From contig NZ_BCSV01000005.1 in the NCBI RefSeq assembly GCF_001571045.1, positions 124,001 through 188,000 on the forward strand: DNA of 64,000 nt. The letters are read 5' to 3'. The translations under genes were made by a program, and so were the position numbers. This document shows positions 27,107 to 36,465 of the stretch, piece by piece. The notes below the pieces were generated by a model. The model did not search any database. It worked only from the letters and a program-made list of their open reading frames with translations, and was not told where the DNA came from. This DNA is from Curtobacterium ammoniigenes NBRC 101786 (GTDB lineage Bacteria > Actinomycetota > Actinomycetes > Actinomycetales > Microbacteriaceae). The first letter of the stretch is position 1; every line of letters begins with the position of its first letter.

Positions 27107-27748
27107 TCAGAGGGGGAGCAGCACCCCGAGTTCGGCGGCGAGCACACCGGCGATCAAGAGGACGGCCAGGCCGATCGACGCGGCGATGCCGGAGCGACGC
27201 TCGTACCAGAGGCGGCTGGACGGGTATCGGCGGATGAGTTCGCGGAGCGGGAGTGGTTTCGGGAGCTCGGTGAGCTGCACGCCGAGTGCTGCCGCGATGT
27301 CGGTGATGGACGCGTCTGCCCAGATGCTGCCATCGAGGCGGAACAGGGCAGCGCCCTCGTGGTCGAGCGCGATCAGTTCTCGCGTCTGCCGTTCGATCGA
27401 TGTCGTGAAGACCGTCGCCAGCACGATGCGGTCGATGCTGTTGCGGAGCACCAGCCGACTCGGCGTCAGGACCGATCGGACGCTCACGTGGGTGCCGTTC
27501 ACGCCCACGAACGCGATGCGGAGCCTGACCAGGAGCACCACCGCGAAGACCGCGAGGATCAGAACGATCGTCGCCAGCGCCGCCCAGAGCCGGAACGGCA
27601 GCGAGACGAGCACCAGCGCGACAACGAGCGGGATGGCCGAGAGGGCAACGCTCAGGGCTGCGCTCCGGAGCAACGCCTGCCGGGGCCGAATCACCGCCTC
27701 GAAAGTTGGACGAGCGGTTCTGCTCTCGCGTGCCGCCAGTTCCCCCAC
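27107..27748 (-). CDS. Hypothetical membrane protein with two N-terminal and one C-terminal span
   Basis: I do not recognise a named family. The 213-residue product has two adjacent hydrophobic segments (about 30-50 and 53-74), a soluble middle of about 110 residues rich in short beta-like stretches (FVGVNGTHVSVRSVLTPSRLVLRNSIDRIVL, split over 80-111, then ELIALDHEGAALFRLDGSIWAD), and one C-terminal span (about 190-211). The two-span-plus-beta layout resembles bacterial PH-domain membrane proteins, which is only a guess. It is monocistronic, followed by the 34-bp repeats. Confidence 0.6.
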   Translation of the reverse strand: MGELAARESRTARPTFEAVIRPRQALLRSAALSVALSAIPLVVALVLVSLPFRLWAALATIVLILAVFAVVLLVRLRIAFVGVNGTHVSVRSVLTPSRLVLRNSIDRIVLATVFTTSIERQTRELIALDHEGAALFRLDGSIWADASITDIAAALGVQLTELPKPLPLRELIRRYPSSRLWYERRSGIAASIGLAVLLIAGVLAAELGVLLPL

Positions 27749-27905
27749 GGCGATCTCCTATCCCCACAATGGCGCCGAGGTTCCGTGCGATTCGAACACG
27801 GTTCGGTGCGCGTCCGTTCGGGTCGGACCTCTGGTCAGCATAGGGCAGGACCGCTGTGCCGAGAAGAAGATTTCGATTCGTTTGTATAGAGAGGACGGCC
27901 TGCGG

Positions 27906-27946
27906 GCCGGGAGCACGGAAATCGGATATATTCCGCGGCTCCCGGC
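27906..27946 (-). terminator. Hairpin terminator for the minus-strand six-span membrane protein gene
   Basis: GCCGGGAGC (27906-27914) pairs with GCTCCCGGC (27938-27946), and inside it CGGAA pairs with TTCCG around the AT-rich loop ATCGGATATA. It lies 14 bases beyond the stop of the minus-strand gene ending at 27960. Confidence 0.7.
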
Positions 27947-27959
27947 TCGTCGCCGCGGC

Positions 27960-28538
27960 TTACAGCGGGAGGTGCGCGCCGAGCGCCATGTTGTAGACCG
28001 CCGCGATCATCAGGTACATCAGCCACAGGCCCACGATGATGTGCATGAGACCGAGCAGCCGCTCGCCGACCGCAATCCCGATCGTCGCAATGAACTCCGA
28101 GATGTAGACGAGGGACAGACCGAGGAAGAGCAGTCCGACCGGCCAGTCGCCCGCCGTGAAGAACACCGACATGCCGAGCACCGAGATGATGAAGAAGGCG
28201 ACGCTCATACCGGCGTTCGGGCGCGGGTCGTGGCCCTTGTATCGGTTGTATCCGAGCGCGAACCAGTGGATGCCGTATGCGCTGAAGGCGAGTGCCGCCA
28301 TGTAGAGCGGCGCCTCGTTGAAGACCTTGAACCACGTCAGCCCGATGAACAGGATGACGCCGGTCACGAACTGGCAGAAGCCCGGTAGCCAGATGCCCCA
28401 GATCCCGGTTGCGGCGTCGACGCGCTCATCGCGTTTCGGCCAGCCCAGCAACTCCTGGGGCCCATAGATGAGGTAGCCGGTTCCGAGTCCGAAGAACCCG
28501 AGCGCGAGTGGAACGAACGGTGTGATGGCGAACGACAT
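27960..28538 (-). CDS. Six-span membrane protein, possibly GPR1/FUN34/YaaH-like acetate channel
   Basis: A 192-residue protein with six evenly spaced hydrophobic segments. The pattern GFCQFVTGVILFIG...AALAFSAYGIHWFALG resembles the G-Q-G and SYG-FW signatures of GPR1/FUN34/YaaH (SatP) acetate/succinate uptake channels, but the classical NPAPLGL motif is missing. The family is therefore a suggestion. The ATG at 28538 has GGAGGC with good spacing; an upstream ATG at 28550 is less likely. It is monocistronic, with a terminator after it. pta-ackA about 1.2 kb away and acsA elsewhere in the window would fit an acetate role. Confidence 0.55.
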   Translation of the reverse strand: MSFAITPFVPLALGFFGLGTGYLIYGPQELLGWPKRDERVDAATGIWGIWLPGFCQFVTGVILFIGLTWFKVFNEAPLYMAALAFSAYGIHWFALGYNRYKGHDPRPNAGMSVAFFIISVLGMSVFFTAGDWPVGLLFLGLSLVYISEFIATIGIAVGERLLGLMHIIVGLWLMYLMIAAVYNMALGAHLPL

Positions 28539-28707
28539 GTGAGCCTCCAATGCGACATTGCAATCGAGTGCACGCTATGCCGAAAACGCGTGGAATGTTC
28601 CGGTTGCGCACCATCAGGTCGCGAGGAGGGGGATCACGCCCGCAGCCCATCGCATCGAAGGGCGCCGCTACCAGGCCGTCCACCCCGTATGCGGCTCGTC
28701 ATGAGCG

Positions 28708-28730
28708 TGCATGCATTCTGCTAGCATGGT
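28708..28730 (+). promoter_or_regulatory. Candidate operator/promoter of the FitAB module
   Basis: CATGC (28710-28714) and GCATG (28724-28728) form an inverted repeat with a 9-base spacer, overlapping a -10-like TAGCAT at 28722-28727. It lies about 20 bases before the antitoxin start, where FitAB-type complexes bind to repress themselves. Confidence 0.4.
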
Positions 28731-28749
28731 TGCAGAAGGGAGTGCCCGT

Positions 28750-29001
28750 ATGGCGGTATTGACGGTCCGCAACGTGGACGACGAGACTCGCGCCGGCTTG
28801 AAGCAACTCGGCGCCGAGCATGGGCGATCGATGGAAGGGGAGGCTCGGGTCATCCTTGCCGAGGCGGTGCGATCGAGACGCGCGGCCGGTGGAACGAACG
28901 GACTCGGAAGCAGGATCCATGCACTGTTCGCCGGGCTCGACTGGGAGGGCGTCGAGCGGCAGGCTGAAACGGTCCGGGTGGCGCCGTTCGACGAGCAATG
29001 A
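28750..29001 (+). CDS. FitA-like ribbon-helix-helix antitoxin
   Basis: An 83-residue protein with the FitA pattern: a short beta strand (MAVLTVRNVD), a helix-turn-helix of the ribbon-helix-helix fold (DETRAGLKQLGAEHGRSMEGEARVIL split at 11-36) and a C-terminal tail that should wrap the toxin. It would bind and block the PIN-domain toxin encoded next and repress the operon through the inverted repeat upstream. The ATG at 28750 has GAAGGGA about 8 bases upstream; earlier in-frame ATGs exist. It overlaps the toxin gene by ATGA. Confidence 0.85.
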   Translation: MAVLTVRNVDDETRAGLKQLGAEHGRSMEGEARVILAEAVRSRRAAGGTNGLGSRIHALFAGLDWEGVERQAETVRVAPFDEQ

Positions 29002-29420
29002 TCGTTCTCGACACCAACGTCGTGTCCGAACTCATGCGGGAAATCCCGAATGCTCGTGTGCTCGCGTGGGCAGACTCCCAGGTCGCGGAGGAGCTGCACC
29101 TGACCTCGATGACGTCAGCTGAATTGCTCTCCGGTGTCGCTCGGCTGCCCGAGGGGCGTCGGCGAGAGCGGCTTTCGCGGCAGGTGGGTCGACTCGTTGA
29201 CGAGGTGTTCGACGGTCGAGTCATCCCGTTCGATCTGTCAGCATCGGTCGACTATGCCCGGATTGTGCAGGCTCGTGACCGAGCAGGCTCCCCGATCAGC
29301 GTGGCTGATGCGGTCATCGCCGCAACGGTCGTGGCGGCCGGCGCCGATGCGCTCGCCACGCGGAACGTTCGCGACTTCGTCGGGACGGGACTACGAATCG
29401 TCAATCCCTGGGAGACGTGA
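28998..29420 (+). CDS. PIN-domain toxin (VapC/FitB-like ribonuclease)
   Basis: A 140-residue PIN-domain protein. The acidic metal-binding set is present: Asp5 in MIVLDTNVVSELM, Glu42 in TSAELLSGV, Asp104 in SVADAVIAATVV and Asp126 in ATRNVRDF. These enzymes cut tRNA or rRNA when not held by the antitoxin. The start overlaps the antitoxin stop (ATGA), the classical coupled layout. The pair is next to a tRNA-Ser gene of opposite orientation. No other accessory genes are seen around it, so it may be a small isolated island. Confidence 0.92.
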   Translation: MIVLDTNVVSELMREIPNARVLAWADSQVAEELHLTSMTSAELLSGVARLPEGRRRERLSRQVGRLVDEVFDGRVIPFDLSASVDYARIVQARDRAGSPISVADAVIAATVVAAGADALATRNVRDFVGTGLRIVNPWET

Positions 29421-29517
29421 GGACGGGGCCCGTTCGTCGAACGGTCCATCCGTCCGGTGCAGGAAGCGCCGAGCTCGGCCCCCCGCGAACGACGGGCGGC
29501 CGCAGGCGAGCGTCTGG

Positions 29518-29605
29518 TGGCGGAGGATGGGGGATTCGAACCCCCGAGGGCTTGCACCCAACACGCTTTCCAAGCGTGCGCCATAGGCCACTAGGCGAAT
29601 CCTCC
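29518..29605 (-). tRNA. tRNA-Ser (anticodon GGA)
   Basis: Class II tRNA of 88 nt including an encoded CCA. Read on the minus strand: acceptor GGAGGAT...ATCCTCC, D-arm CGCCTAGTGGCCTATGGCG, anticodon loop TTGGAAA (GGA), a long variable arm (TTGGGTGCAAGCCC region) and T-arm GGGGGTTCGAATCCCCC. Both stems are complete. Confidence 0.95.
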
Positions 29606-29758
29606 TGGGCGACGCCTCACGGCGACGAGTCCCCATGGTACAGGGCTCCGGACGTGCGAATGACCGCCGACCAGGGGATCACCGCGACGGCTTCGGACCC
29701 ACTTGCGTCGCGCCTCCGTTCGAAGGCGAATCCGATGCGCTCGCAATACTGTGAACCG

Positions 29759-31876
29759 GTGGCGACTCGCATCTACATCACATCGGCCGAGGGACACACC
29801 GGCAAGAGCACCGTCGCACTCGGGGTCCTCGAGGCGCTGACACGCACCGTCGGGCGAGTCGGGGTCTTCCGGCCGGTATCCCGCTCCGCTGACGAGCGCG
29901 ACAGCATCCTCGATCTGCTCCGCGCGCATGCGTCCGTCGACCTGCCGTACGAGGAGTGCGTCGGCGTGAGCTACGACGATGTGCACGCCGACGCGGACGC
30001 GGCGCTGGGCACGATCGTCTCGCGGTTCGCGGCGATCGAGCGCGCCTGCGACGTGGTCGTCATCGTCGGCTCCGACTACACGGACGTCGGAACGCCCACC
30101 GAGCTCTCGTTCAACGCCCGCGTTGCAACGAACCTCGGGGCGCCCGTGCTCCTGGTGCTGGGCGGACGGTCACCCGCGGATGGTGCAGCACGCACTCCGG
30201 GAGAGATCGCGCAAGTCGCCGACGTGACGACGAGCGAACTTCGCGCGCTGCACGCGGCGCTCCTTGGCGTGGTCGTGAACCGCGCGGACCCGGACGCGCT
30301 CGAGCGCACGAACGAGGTGGTCGGGCGTGCGATCGCCGCCCACCATGCCGGTGCCCCGGTCTGGACCATCCCCGAGGATGCAGTCCTCGTCGCGCCGACC
30401 GTTCGCGCGTTGCTCGCCGCGACCGGAGCGACGCTGATCCGCGGCGACGAGTCTCTCCTCGACCGGGAGGCGATGGGCACCGTCATCGCCGGCATGAGTA
30501 TGGAGAATGTGCTTCCGCGGCTCATCGAGGGCGCGATCGTCGTGGTCGCCGGTGACCGCAACGACGTGCTGATCGCGACGGTGCTCGCCCACGCCTCCGA
30601 GACGTTCCCGAGCGTCGCCGGCGTCATCCTCATCGGGGGGTTCGAGCAGCTTCCGCAGATCCAACGCCTTCTCGAGGGCCTGCCGTCGAGCCTCCCGATC
30701 GCCCGCACCGATCTCGGGACGTACGACACGGCCCTGCGAATCACGCAGACGCGCGGGAGGCTCGCGGTCGAGTCGCCGAGGAAAGCCCAGCTCGCGCTCT
30801 CCCTCTTCGAGAAGCACGTCGACGCCGACGTCCTGCAGGAGCGACTGCAAGTGACGCCCTCGCAAGTGGTGACACCGCTCATGTTCGAACGACAGCTGCT
30901 CGATCGCGCTCGCGCGTCGCGCACGCGGATCGTCCTGCCCGAGGGCGACGACGACCGGATCCTCACGGCTGCCGCGACCCTGCTGCAGCGCGACGTCTGC
31001 GCGCTCACGATCCTCGGGGAACCGACCACGGTGCGAGCGCGGGCCAGCGAACTCGGCCTCGACATCGAGGCGGCCGAGCTCGTCGACCCCCAGCACAGCC
31101 CGCTGCGAGAGCGATTCGCGGATGAGTACGCGCGCCTCCGAGCCCACCGTGGAATGACGGTCGAACTCGCGCACGACACCGTGGCCGACGTCTCGTACTT
31201 CGGCACGATGATGGTGCAGTTCGGCTACGCCGACGGGATGGTCTCGGGCGCCAAGCACACGACCGCGCACACCATCCGCCCAGCGTTCGAGATCATCAAG
31301 ACCCGCCCGGGCACCTCCGTCGTGTCGAGCGTGTTCCTCATGGCGCTCGCAGACCGTGTCCTCGTCTACGGCGACTGCGCGGTCATCCCCGACCCGACGA
31401 GCGACCAACTCGCCGACATCGCGATCTCCTCGGCGGAGACCGCTGCGCAGTTCGGCATCGATCCCCGGGTCGCGATGCTCAGCTATTCGACCGGCGACAG
31501 CGGGACCGGTGCGGATGTCGACAAGGTGCGGCAGGCGACCGCCTTCGTCCGCGAACGTCGACCCGAGATGCTCGTCGAAGGCCCGATCCAATACGACGCC
31601 GCTGCCGATCCGACAGTCGCTGCGACCAAGATGCCGGACTCGCCCGTTGCCGGCCGAGCGACCGTGTTCATCTTCCCGGACCTCAACACGGGCAACAACA
31701 CATACAAAGCGGTGCAGCGTTCGGCTGGCGCCGTCGCGATCGGACCGGTCCTTCAGGGGCTGCGAAAGCCGATCAACGATCTCTCGCGCGGTGCGCTCGT
31801 CCGAGACATCGTCAACACGGTCGCCATCACCGCCATCCAGGCCGCGACCACCGACGGAACAGGAGCCTCACGGTGA
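29759..31876 (+). CDS. pta: Phosphate acetyltransferase (long form with P-loop and DRTGG domains)
   Basis: Pta interconverts acetyl-CoA and acetyl phosphate. The 705-residue long form has an N-terminal BioD-like P-loop domain (ITSAEGHTGKSTVALGV, 7-23), a DRTGG-type middle domain (about 215-330) and the C-terminal PTA_PTB catalytic domain (about 375-700; RIVLPEGDDDRIL, VQFGYADGMVSGA, FIFPDLNTGNNTYKAVQR). The N-terminal part is thought to regulate the enzyme by metabolites. The GTG at 29759 is chosen; the in-frame ATG at 29735 would add eight residues. The stop overlaps the ackA GTG start, so acetyl phosphate is passed to AckA from one operon. Confidence 0.95.
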   Translation: MATRIYITSAEGHTGKSTVALGVLEALTRTVGRVGVFRPVSRSADERDSILDLLRAHASVDLPYEECVGVSYDDVHADADAALGTIVSRFAAIERACDVVVIVGSDYTDVGTPTELSFNARVATNLGAPVLLVLGGRSPADGAARTPGEIAQVADVTTSELRALHAALLGVVVNRADPDALERTNEVVGRAIAAHHAGAPVWTIPEDAVLVAPTVRALLAATGATLIRGDESLLDREAMGTVIAGMSMENVLPRLIEGAIVVVAGDRNDVLIATVLAHASETFPSVAGVILIGGFEQLPQIQRLLEGLPSSLPIARTDLGTYDTALRITQTRGRLAVESPRKAQLALSLFEKHVDADVLQERLQVTPSQVVTPLMFERQLLDRARASRTRIVLPEGDDDRILTAAATLLQRDVCALTILGEPTTVRARASELGLDIEAAELVDPQHSPLRERFADEYARLRAHRGMTVELAHDTVADVSYFGTMMVQFGYADGMVSGAKHTTAHTIRPAFEIIKTRPGTSVVSSVFLMALADRVLVYGDCAVIPDPTSDQLADIAISSAETAAQFGIDPRVAMLSYSTGDSGTGADVDKVRQATAFVRERRPEMLVEGPIQYDAAADPTVAATKMPDSPVAGRATVFIFPDLNTGNNTYKAVQRSAGAVAIGPVLQGLRKPINDLSRGALVRDIVNTVAITAIQAATTDGTGASR

Positions 31877-33081
31877 CCACAGCCCTCGTCGTCAACTCCG
31901 GCTCGAGCTCGTTCAAATACCAGTTGATCGAGCTCGATGGTGAGCAGACCCTCGCCTCCGGTCTTGTGGAACGCATCGGCGAGCAGTCGGGCGCCTGGCG
32001 CCACCGAAACCACCTGACCGGCGAGGCGACCTCGAACGACGCGGCCGAAGTGCCCGACCACGACGCCGGGTTTCAGGCGATGCTCGACGCGTTCGACAAC
32101 ACGGGCCCGTCACTCGAGGACCACGCGCCGGACGTCGTCGGCCACCGGGTGGTCCACGGCGGCACCACGTTCGACCGCGCGACAGTCGTCACCCCCGAGG
32201 TGGAAGCGCAGATCGACGCGCTCGCAACGCTCGCGCCGCTGCATAATCCCGCGAACCTCCAGGGGATCCGTGCCGCATCGCGGAAATTTCCCGATGTGCC
32301 CCAGGTCGCCGTCTTCGACACGGCGTTCCACCAGACGATGCCGCCGTGGGCGTACACGTACGCGATTCCCCGTGACCTGAGCGAACGGCATGGGATCCGC
32401 CGGTACGGCATGCACGGCACGAGCCACAAGTACGTGTCGGAGCGCACCGCAGCGTTCCTCGGACGACCACTCGAGGACGTCAAGACAATCGTGCTGCACC
32501 TCGGCAACGGCGCCTCGGCGTGCGCGGTCGACGGGGGCCGATCGATCGACACCTCGATGGGGCTCACACCCCTCGAAGGGCTCGTGATGGGGACCCGCTC
32601 GGGCGATCTGGACCCGGCGATCCTCATCCACCTCCACCGGGTCGCCGGTCTGTCCTTCGACGAGCTCGACACGATGCTGAACAAGGAGTCGGGCCTCCTC
32701 GGTCTGACCGGCAACGGCGACATGCGCGACGTGCAGGACGCCGCGCTCGCCGGCGATGACGATGCAGAGGCGGCGCTCGCCGTGTATCGCCACCGGATCC
32801 GCCGGTACGTCGGCGCGTACACGGCGCAGCTCGGCGGCCTCGACGCGATCGTGTTCACCGCGGGTGTCGGTGAGAACAACGCGCTGCTGCGTCGACGTGT
32901 GCTCGCCGGGCTCGAACACCTGGGCATTGAGATCGACGACGATCGGAACGAGTTGCACTCGTCGGAGGCGCGCCGCATCTCCACCGACACCTCGCGCGTC
33001 GCGGTGCTGGTGATTCCGACGAACGAAGAGCTGGAGATCGCTCGGCAGTCCGCCGAGGCGGCGCTCGCTACCGGATCGTGA
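31873..33081 (+). CDS. ackA: Acetate kinase
   Basis: AckA transfers the phosphate of acetyl phosphate to ADP, making acetate and ATP, or the reverse for acetate activation. The 402-residue product has VVNSGSSSFKYQLIE (6-20), VVHGGTTF, the catalytic-region DTAFHQTMP and YGMHGTSHKYV, HLGNGASACAV (nucleotide site) and TAGVGENN near the C-terminus. The GTG start overlaps the pta stop. The end overlaps the stop of the minus-strand NmrA-like gene by 14 bases, so the two transcripts are antisense at their ends. Confidence 0.97.
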   Translation: MTTALVVNSGSSSFKYQLIELDGEQTLASGLVERIGEQSGAWRHRNHLTGEATSNDAAEVPDHDAGFQAMLDAFDNTGPSLEDHAPDVVGHRVVHGGTTFDRATVVTPEVEAQIDALATLAPLHNPANLQGIRAASRKFPDVPQVAVFDTAFHQTMPPWAYTYAIPRDLSERHGIRRYGMHGTSHKYVSERTAAFLGRPLEDVKTIVLHLGNGASACAVDGGRSIDTSMGLTPLEGLVMGTRSGDLDPAILIHLHRVAGLSFDELDTMLNKESGLLGLTGNGDMRDVQDAALAGDDDAEAALAVYRHRIRRYVGAYTAQLGGLDAIVFTAGVGENNALLRRRVLAGLEHLGIEIDDDRNELHSSEARRISTDTSRVAVLVIPTNEELEIARQSAEAALATGS

Positions 33082-33748
33082 TCGCGTCGAGGGCGTCGGC
33101 GATCGGCGCGCTGCCCGAGGTGAGGTCGAACTGACGACCCACCGCCGTGCCATCGAGCAGTGAATGCATGACGACCGCGGCGACGTCCGCGCGGGGGATC
33201 GAGCCGTGCGGGAGCGAGTCACCGACCGCCACGAGGCCCTGACCGGGCCGGTCGGTCAGCGTCCCGGGACGCACGATCGTCCAGCGGAAGCCGCGAGCGC
33301 GGATGCTCGCATCCGCCTCCGCCTTCGCGCGCAGATAGATCTGGAACACGCTGTTGTCGTCGCGTGCGGGCAGCACCGCTGCGACGCGGTCGTATGCGTC
33401 GGCGCCCTGGGCGGAGATCATCACATAGCGGTCGATTCCCATCCGCTCTGCAGCGTCCGCGAGCAGGAACGCGGCGTCGCGGTCCACCGTGAACTTGCGC
33501 TCGCCACCGCTCCGCGCGCCGGCGCCAGCGGCGAAGACGACCGCGTCGTAGCCGCGCAGTTCGAGCGCGAGGTCGTCGTCGCTCCAGTGCTCGAGGTCGG
33601 CGACGAGTGCCTTCGCGCCGGTCGCCTCGACGTCGCGGACGTGCGCGGGGTTCCGCACGATGCCGAGCGCCTCGTGCCCGGCGTCGACGAGCATGCGCTC
33701 GAGCAGGAGTGCGATCTGACCGTGTCCACCAGCAATTGCGATCCTCAT
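33068..33748 (-). CDS. NAD(P)-binding NmrA/atypical SDR protein
   Basis: A 226-residue Rossmann protein with the dinucleotide motif AIAGGHGQIALLLER (4-18), the strand-end [12 protein letters not shown] and the loop YVMISAQGA. The classical Tyr-x-x-x-Lys is not present in normal spacing, placing it with atypical SDRs (NmrA/HSCARG or flavin-reductase-like) that may sense redox state rather than catalyse. The C-terminal IPRADVAAVVMHSLLD is typical of these proteins. The ATG at 33748 is chosen because the motif starts there; the open frame extends to 33838 without support. It is divergent from the SRP RNA and converges on ackA. Confidence 0.85.
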   Translation of the reverse strand: MRIAIAGGHGQIALLLERMLVDAGHEALGIVRNPAHVRDVEATGAKALVADLEHWSDDDLALELRGYDAVVFAAGAGARSGGERKFTVDRDAAFLLADAAERMGIDRYVMISAQGADAYDRVAAVLPARDDNSVFQIYLRAKAEADASIRARGFRWTIVRPGTLTDRPGQGLVAVGDSLPHGSIPRADVAAVVMHSLLDGTAVGRQFDLTSGSAPIADALDAITIR

Positions 33749-33808
33749 ACAACTGATCAAACTCCAGCCGGCATGGGAGCGGCCGTGGCAGTCCGCTAGA
33801 CTCGTCGG

Positions 33809-33899
33809 CGGCTCCTCACGTGACGCCATCCAGGCCAACTCCCCCAGGGCGGAAACGCAGCAAGGGTAACCGGGCTCTGGCGGGTGCGTGAGGAGTCTT
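33809..33899 (+). ncRNA. ffs: Signal recognition particle RNA (4.5S-type small SRP RNA)
   Basis: The segment folds as one long hairpin: GGCTCCTCACG at the 5' side pairs with CGTGAGGAGTC at the 3' side. The apical domain has the universal Ffh-binding motif CAGGCC...GGAAACGCAGCAAGGGTAACCGGGC with the GGAA tetraloop, cut here into parts. A TAGACT -10 box at 33797-33802 sits 6 bases before the start, and TCTTTCTCG follows the 3' end. With Ffh and FtsY the RNA targets membrane proteins co-translationally. Its place directly upstream of dnaX is conserved in many actinobacteria. Confidence 0.95.
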
Positions 33900-33975
33900 T
33901 CTCGTTGTCCGGCGGCGTCGGCTGGTGCCCATCCACCGCCCGTCCGGGAGGCGCGTCCCTGTCGCCGGTCCCGGT

Positions 33976-33981
33976 TACCCT
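33976..33981 (+). promoter_or_regulatory. -10 box TACCCT of leaderless dnaX promoter
   Basis: TACCCT ends 6 bases before the GTG start at 33988. No SD is visible, so a leaderless transcript separate from the SRP RNA is likely. Confidence 0.4.
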
Positions 33982-33987
33982 TGTCGC

Positions 33988-36465
33988 GTGGTCACCGCCC
34001 TCTATCGCCGTTATCGGCCTGAGACCTTCGCCGAGCTCATCGGCCAGTCGCAGGTGACCGAACCGCTGCGCACTGCGCTGCGGACGAACCGTGTCAACCA
34101 CGCATATCTCTTCAGCGGACCCCGCGGGTGCGGCAAGACGACCTCCGCGCGAATCCTCGCCCGCTGCCTCAACTGCGCGGAAGGGCCGACCGACACCCCG
34201 TGCGGTGTCTGCCCGAGCTGCGTCGAACTGGCCCGCGACGGCGGCGGTTCGCTCGACGTGATCGAGATCGACGCGGCGAGCCATAACGGCGTCGATGACG
34301 CGCGTGACCTTCGTGATCGCGCGATCTTCGCTCCGGCCCGTGACCGCTACAAGATCTTCATCCTCGATGAGGCGCACATGGTGACCCCTCAGGGGTTCAA
34401 CGCGTTGCTGAAGCTTGTCGAAGAGCCGCCGGAGCACGTCAAGTTCGTCTTCGCCACGACCGAGCCCGAGAAAGTCATCGGGACGATCCGCTCCCGAACC
34501 CATCACTACCCGTTCCGCCTCGTGCCGCCGGCGACGATGCTGCAGTACGTCGAGGAGCTCTGCGAGCAGGAGTCCGTGACCGTGGCTCCCGGGGTTCTCC
34601 CGCTCGTCGTCCGCGCTGGCGGCGGCTCGGTCCGCGACACGTTGTCCCTCCTTGATCAGCTCATGGCCGGGAGCGAGGAGCGGTCGATCGCGTACGACCG
34701 GGCCGTCGCGCTGCTCGGGTACACCGATGGCGCGCTGATCGATGACGTCGTGGACGCGCTGGCCGTGCGCGAGCCGGCCTCCGTCTTCACCGCGATCGAC
34801 CGGGTCATTCAAACCGGGCAGGACCCGCGGCGCTTCGTCGAGGACCTCCTCGAGCGGCTGCGAGATCTCATCATCGTGGCAGCGACGAACGAGGGCGCTG
34901 CTGCCGTGCTCCGCGGGGTGTCTCCGGACGAGCTCGCGACAATGAGCCGTCAGGCCGCGGTGTTCGGTGCGGTCGCGCTGTCCCGTGCTGCTGATATCGC
35001 CAATCGCTCGCTCACGGAAATGACGGGTGCGACCTCGCCGCGCCTCCATCTCGAGCTGATGGTCGCGCGCATGCTCGTACCGGAGAGCGACGACTCCCAG
35101 CGCGGCGCGTTGGCGCGTGTCGAGCGTCTGGAGCGCCGGATCGGCGTCGACGCCCCGTCGGGATCCGCTGGAGGCGCGCAGTCAGCGGGCGCGATGACCC
35201 CAGCACCACCCGTGGCACCGGTGCGAACCCCGGCAGCCGCTGTGACTCCATCCACGCCCGTCGCACCGGCTCCCGCCCCGGGGACGGACTCGCGCGAGCC
35301 GGAGCGGACGGTACCTGTCGCAGTCGACGCAGCGCCCGCTCCGGGCAACCCGGCGCCCGTGAGCGGAGCATCGGCGCCTGCGGTGCCGCCGTCGGCTCCC
35401 GCGGAGAGCAATGCGGTGCCCGCGCAGGGTGCGACGCCGGCGTCGCCGATTCGTGCCGTGGATCTGCAACAGATCCGGGACAGCTGGACGCAAGTCGTCG
35501 AGCATGTGCAGCGGGCCCGCCGGTCCGCCTGGACGGTTGTCGTCACGGCGCAGGTTTCCGCCTTCGCCGAGGACGTCCTGACGCTCACCTTCCCGAGCCA
35601 GCAGGACGTCGCATCGTTCAAGGAGCGCTCTGATCCGGGCGCGAATGTCAGCGAGCTCTTGCGTGCGGCGATCCTCGACGTGCTCGGTGTTCGCGTGAAA
35701 TTCGTTGCCAAGGGCCCTGGCTCGCCGGCGTCGAACGCTGCGGCGCCCGCGGCGGTTCCGTCCGGGTCGGTTGCGCCGCGCACTGATTCCCCGAGCACTG
35801 AGCCTGGCGCCGGGGCTCGGGGCACGACGACGGCTCGCGCCGCAGACGCGGCGGTTCGCTCATCGTCTGGCAGCTCCGACGGCGCGGCCGTCGTGACCGA
35901 TTGGGCGGTCGCCGTGATCCCGACGGGTCCTCTGGCCGACGAGACGGCTCCCGACACCGGTTCGGCGCCCGCCCCGGCGGATGCGCCAGCGACGGTCACG
36001 TCACCCGCGGCCCCGGTGACTGCCGCGTCACCCGTGACTCCCGCGGCGCAGCAGGCGGCCGCGGAGCACGCCGTCGCCACTGCCCCAGGCGCTGTCTCCG
36101 ACGTGTCTGGATCGGCCGAAGCGCCGCCCGCCCGGCGCGACGACTACCCAATCGACGACTACCCACTCGAGGACGACCCGTACGACCCAGGCCCCTCCGA
36201 TGCAGTCGGGGCTCCGCGTCCGGCAACAGGTGCGTCCCCCGCTGCCCAGCCTGCCGGGTCGGCGCAGCCACCCACGCCGCCCTCCCGCGCCGCTACGAAC
36301 GGCTCCGGCGCGCTCGACCAGGCTGCCGCCTCCGCGCCGGCCCCGTCCGGCCCGCGGGTGCAGCGCCCACCGGTTCCAGGTCGGTACGGAGAGGCTGTGG
36401 TTCGCGAGATTCTCGGTGCGCAGTTCATCGAGGAGACCGCGCTCGATGACGGGCGGCGAGCCTGA
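33988..36465 (+). CDS. dnaX: DNA polymerase III subunits gamma/tau
   Basis: DnaX is the clamp-loader ATPase that also tethers polymerase cores. The 825-residue product has Walker [10 protein letters not shown] (44-52), a zinc module (Cys63, Cys72, Cys75, Cys78), the DEAH box (127-130) and the sensor SRTHHY. The ATPase and domain III fill about 1-370. After that comes a very long Ala/Pro-rich, probably disordered region (about 390-430 and 560-790) around a folded island (about 490-580, [20 protein letters not shown]) and a short C-terminal peptide ([14 protein letters not shown]). I see no programmed frameshift signal for a gamma form. The stop overlaps the recR start. Confidence 0.96.
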   Translation: MVTALYRRYRPETFAELIGQSQVTEPLRTALRTNRVNHAYLFSGPRGCGKTTSARILARCLNCAEGPTDTPCGVCPSCVELARDGGGSLDVIEIDAASHNGVDDARDLRDRAIFAPARDRYKIFILDEAHMVTPQGFNALLKLVEEPPEHVKFVFATTEPEKVIGTIRSRTHHYPFRLVPPATMLQYVEELCEQESVTVAPGVLPLVVRAGGGSVRDTLSLLDQLMAGSEERSIAYDRAVALLGYTDGALIDDVVDALAVREPASVFTAIDRVIQTGQDPRRFVEDLLERLRDLIIVAATNEGAAAVLRGVSPDELATMSRQAAVFGAVALSRAADIANRSLTEMTGATSPRLHLELMVARMLVPESDDSQRGALARVERLERRIGVDAPSGSAGGAQSAGAMTPAPPVAPVRTPAAAVTPSTPVAPAPAPGTDSREPERTVPVAVDAAPAPGNPAPVSGASAPAVPPSAPAESNAVPAQGATPASPIRAVDLQQIRDSWTQVVEHVQRARRSAWTVVVTAQVSAFAEDVLTLTFPSQQDVASFKERSDPGANVSELLRAAILDVLGVRVKFVAKGPGSPASNAAAPAAVPSGSVAPRTDSPSTEPGAGARGTTTARAADAAVRSSSGSSDGAAVVTDWAVAVIPTGPLADETAPDTGSAPAPADAPATVTSPAAPVTAASPVTPAAQQAAAEHAVATAPGAVSDVSGSAEAPPARRDDYPIDDYPLEDDPYDPGPSDAVGAPRPATGASPAAQPAGSAQPPTPPSRAATNGSGALDQAAASAPAPSGPRVQRPPVPGRYGEAVVREILGAQFIEETALDDGRRA

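Noticed and set aside
25567..27147. 526-residue open frame on the minus strand across the sedolisin gene
   Set aside because: It is antisense to a clear protease gene, Arg-rich and without family motifs. Long antisense frames are common in GC-rich DNA.
30170..31591. 473-residue minus-strand frame opposite pta
   Set aside because: Antisense to strong Pta motifs; no protein-like features.
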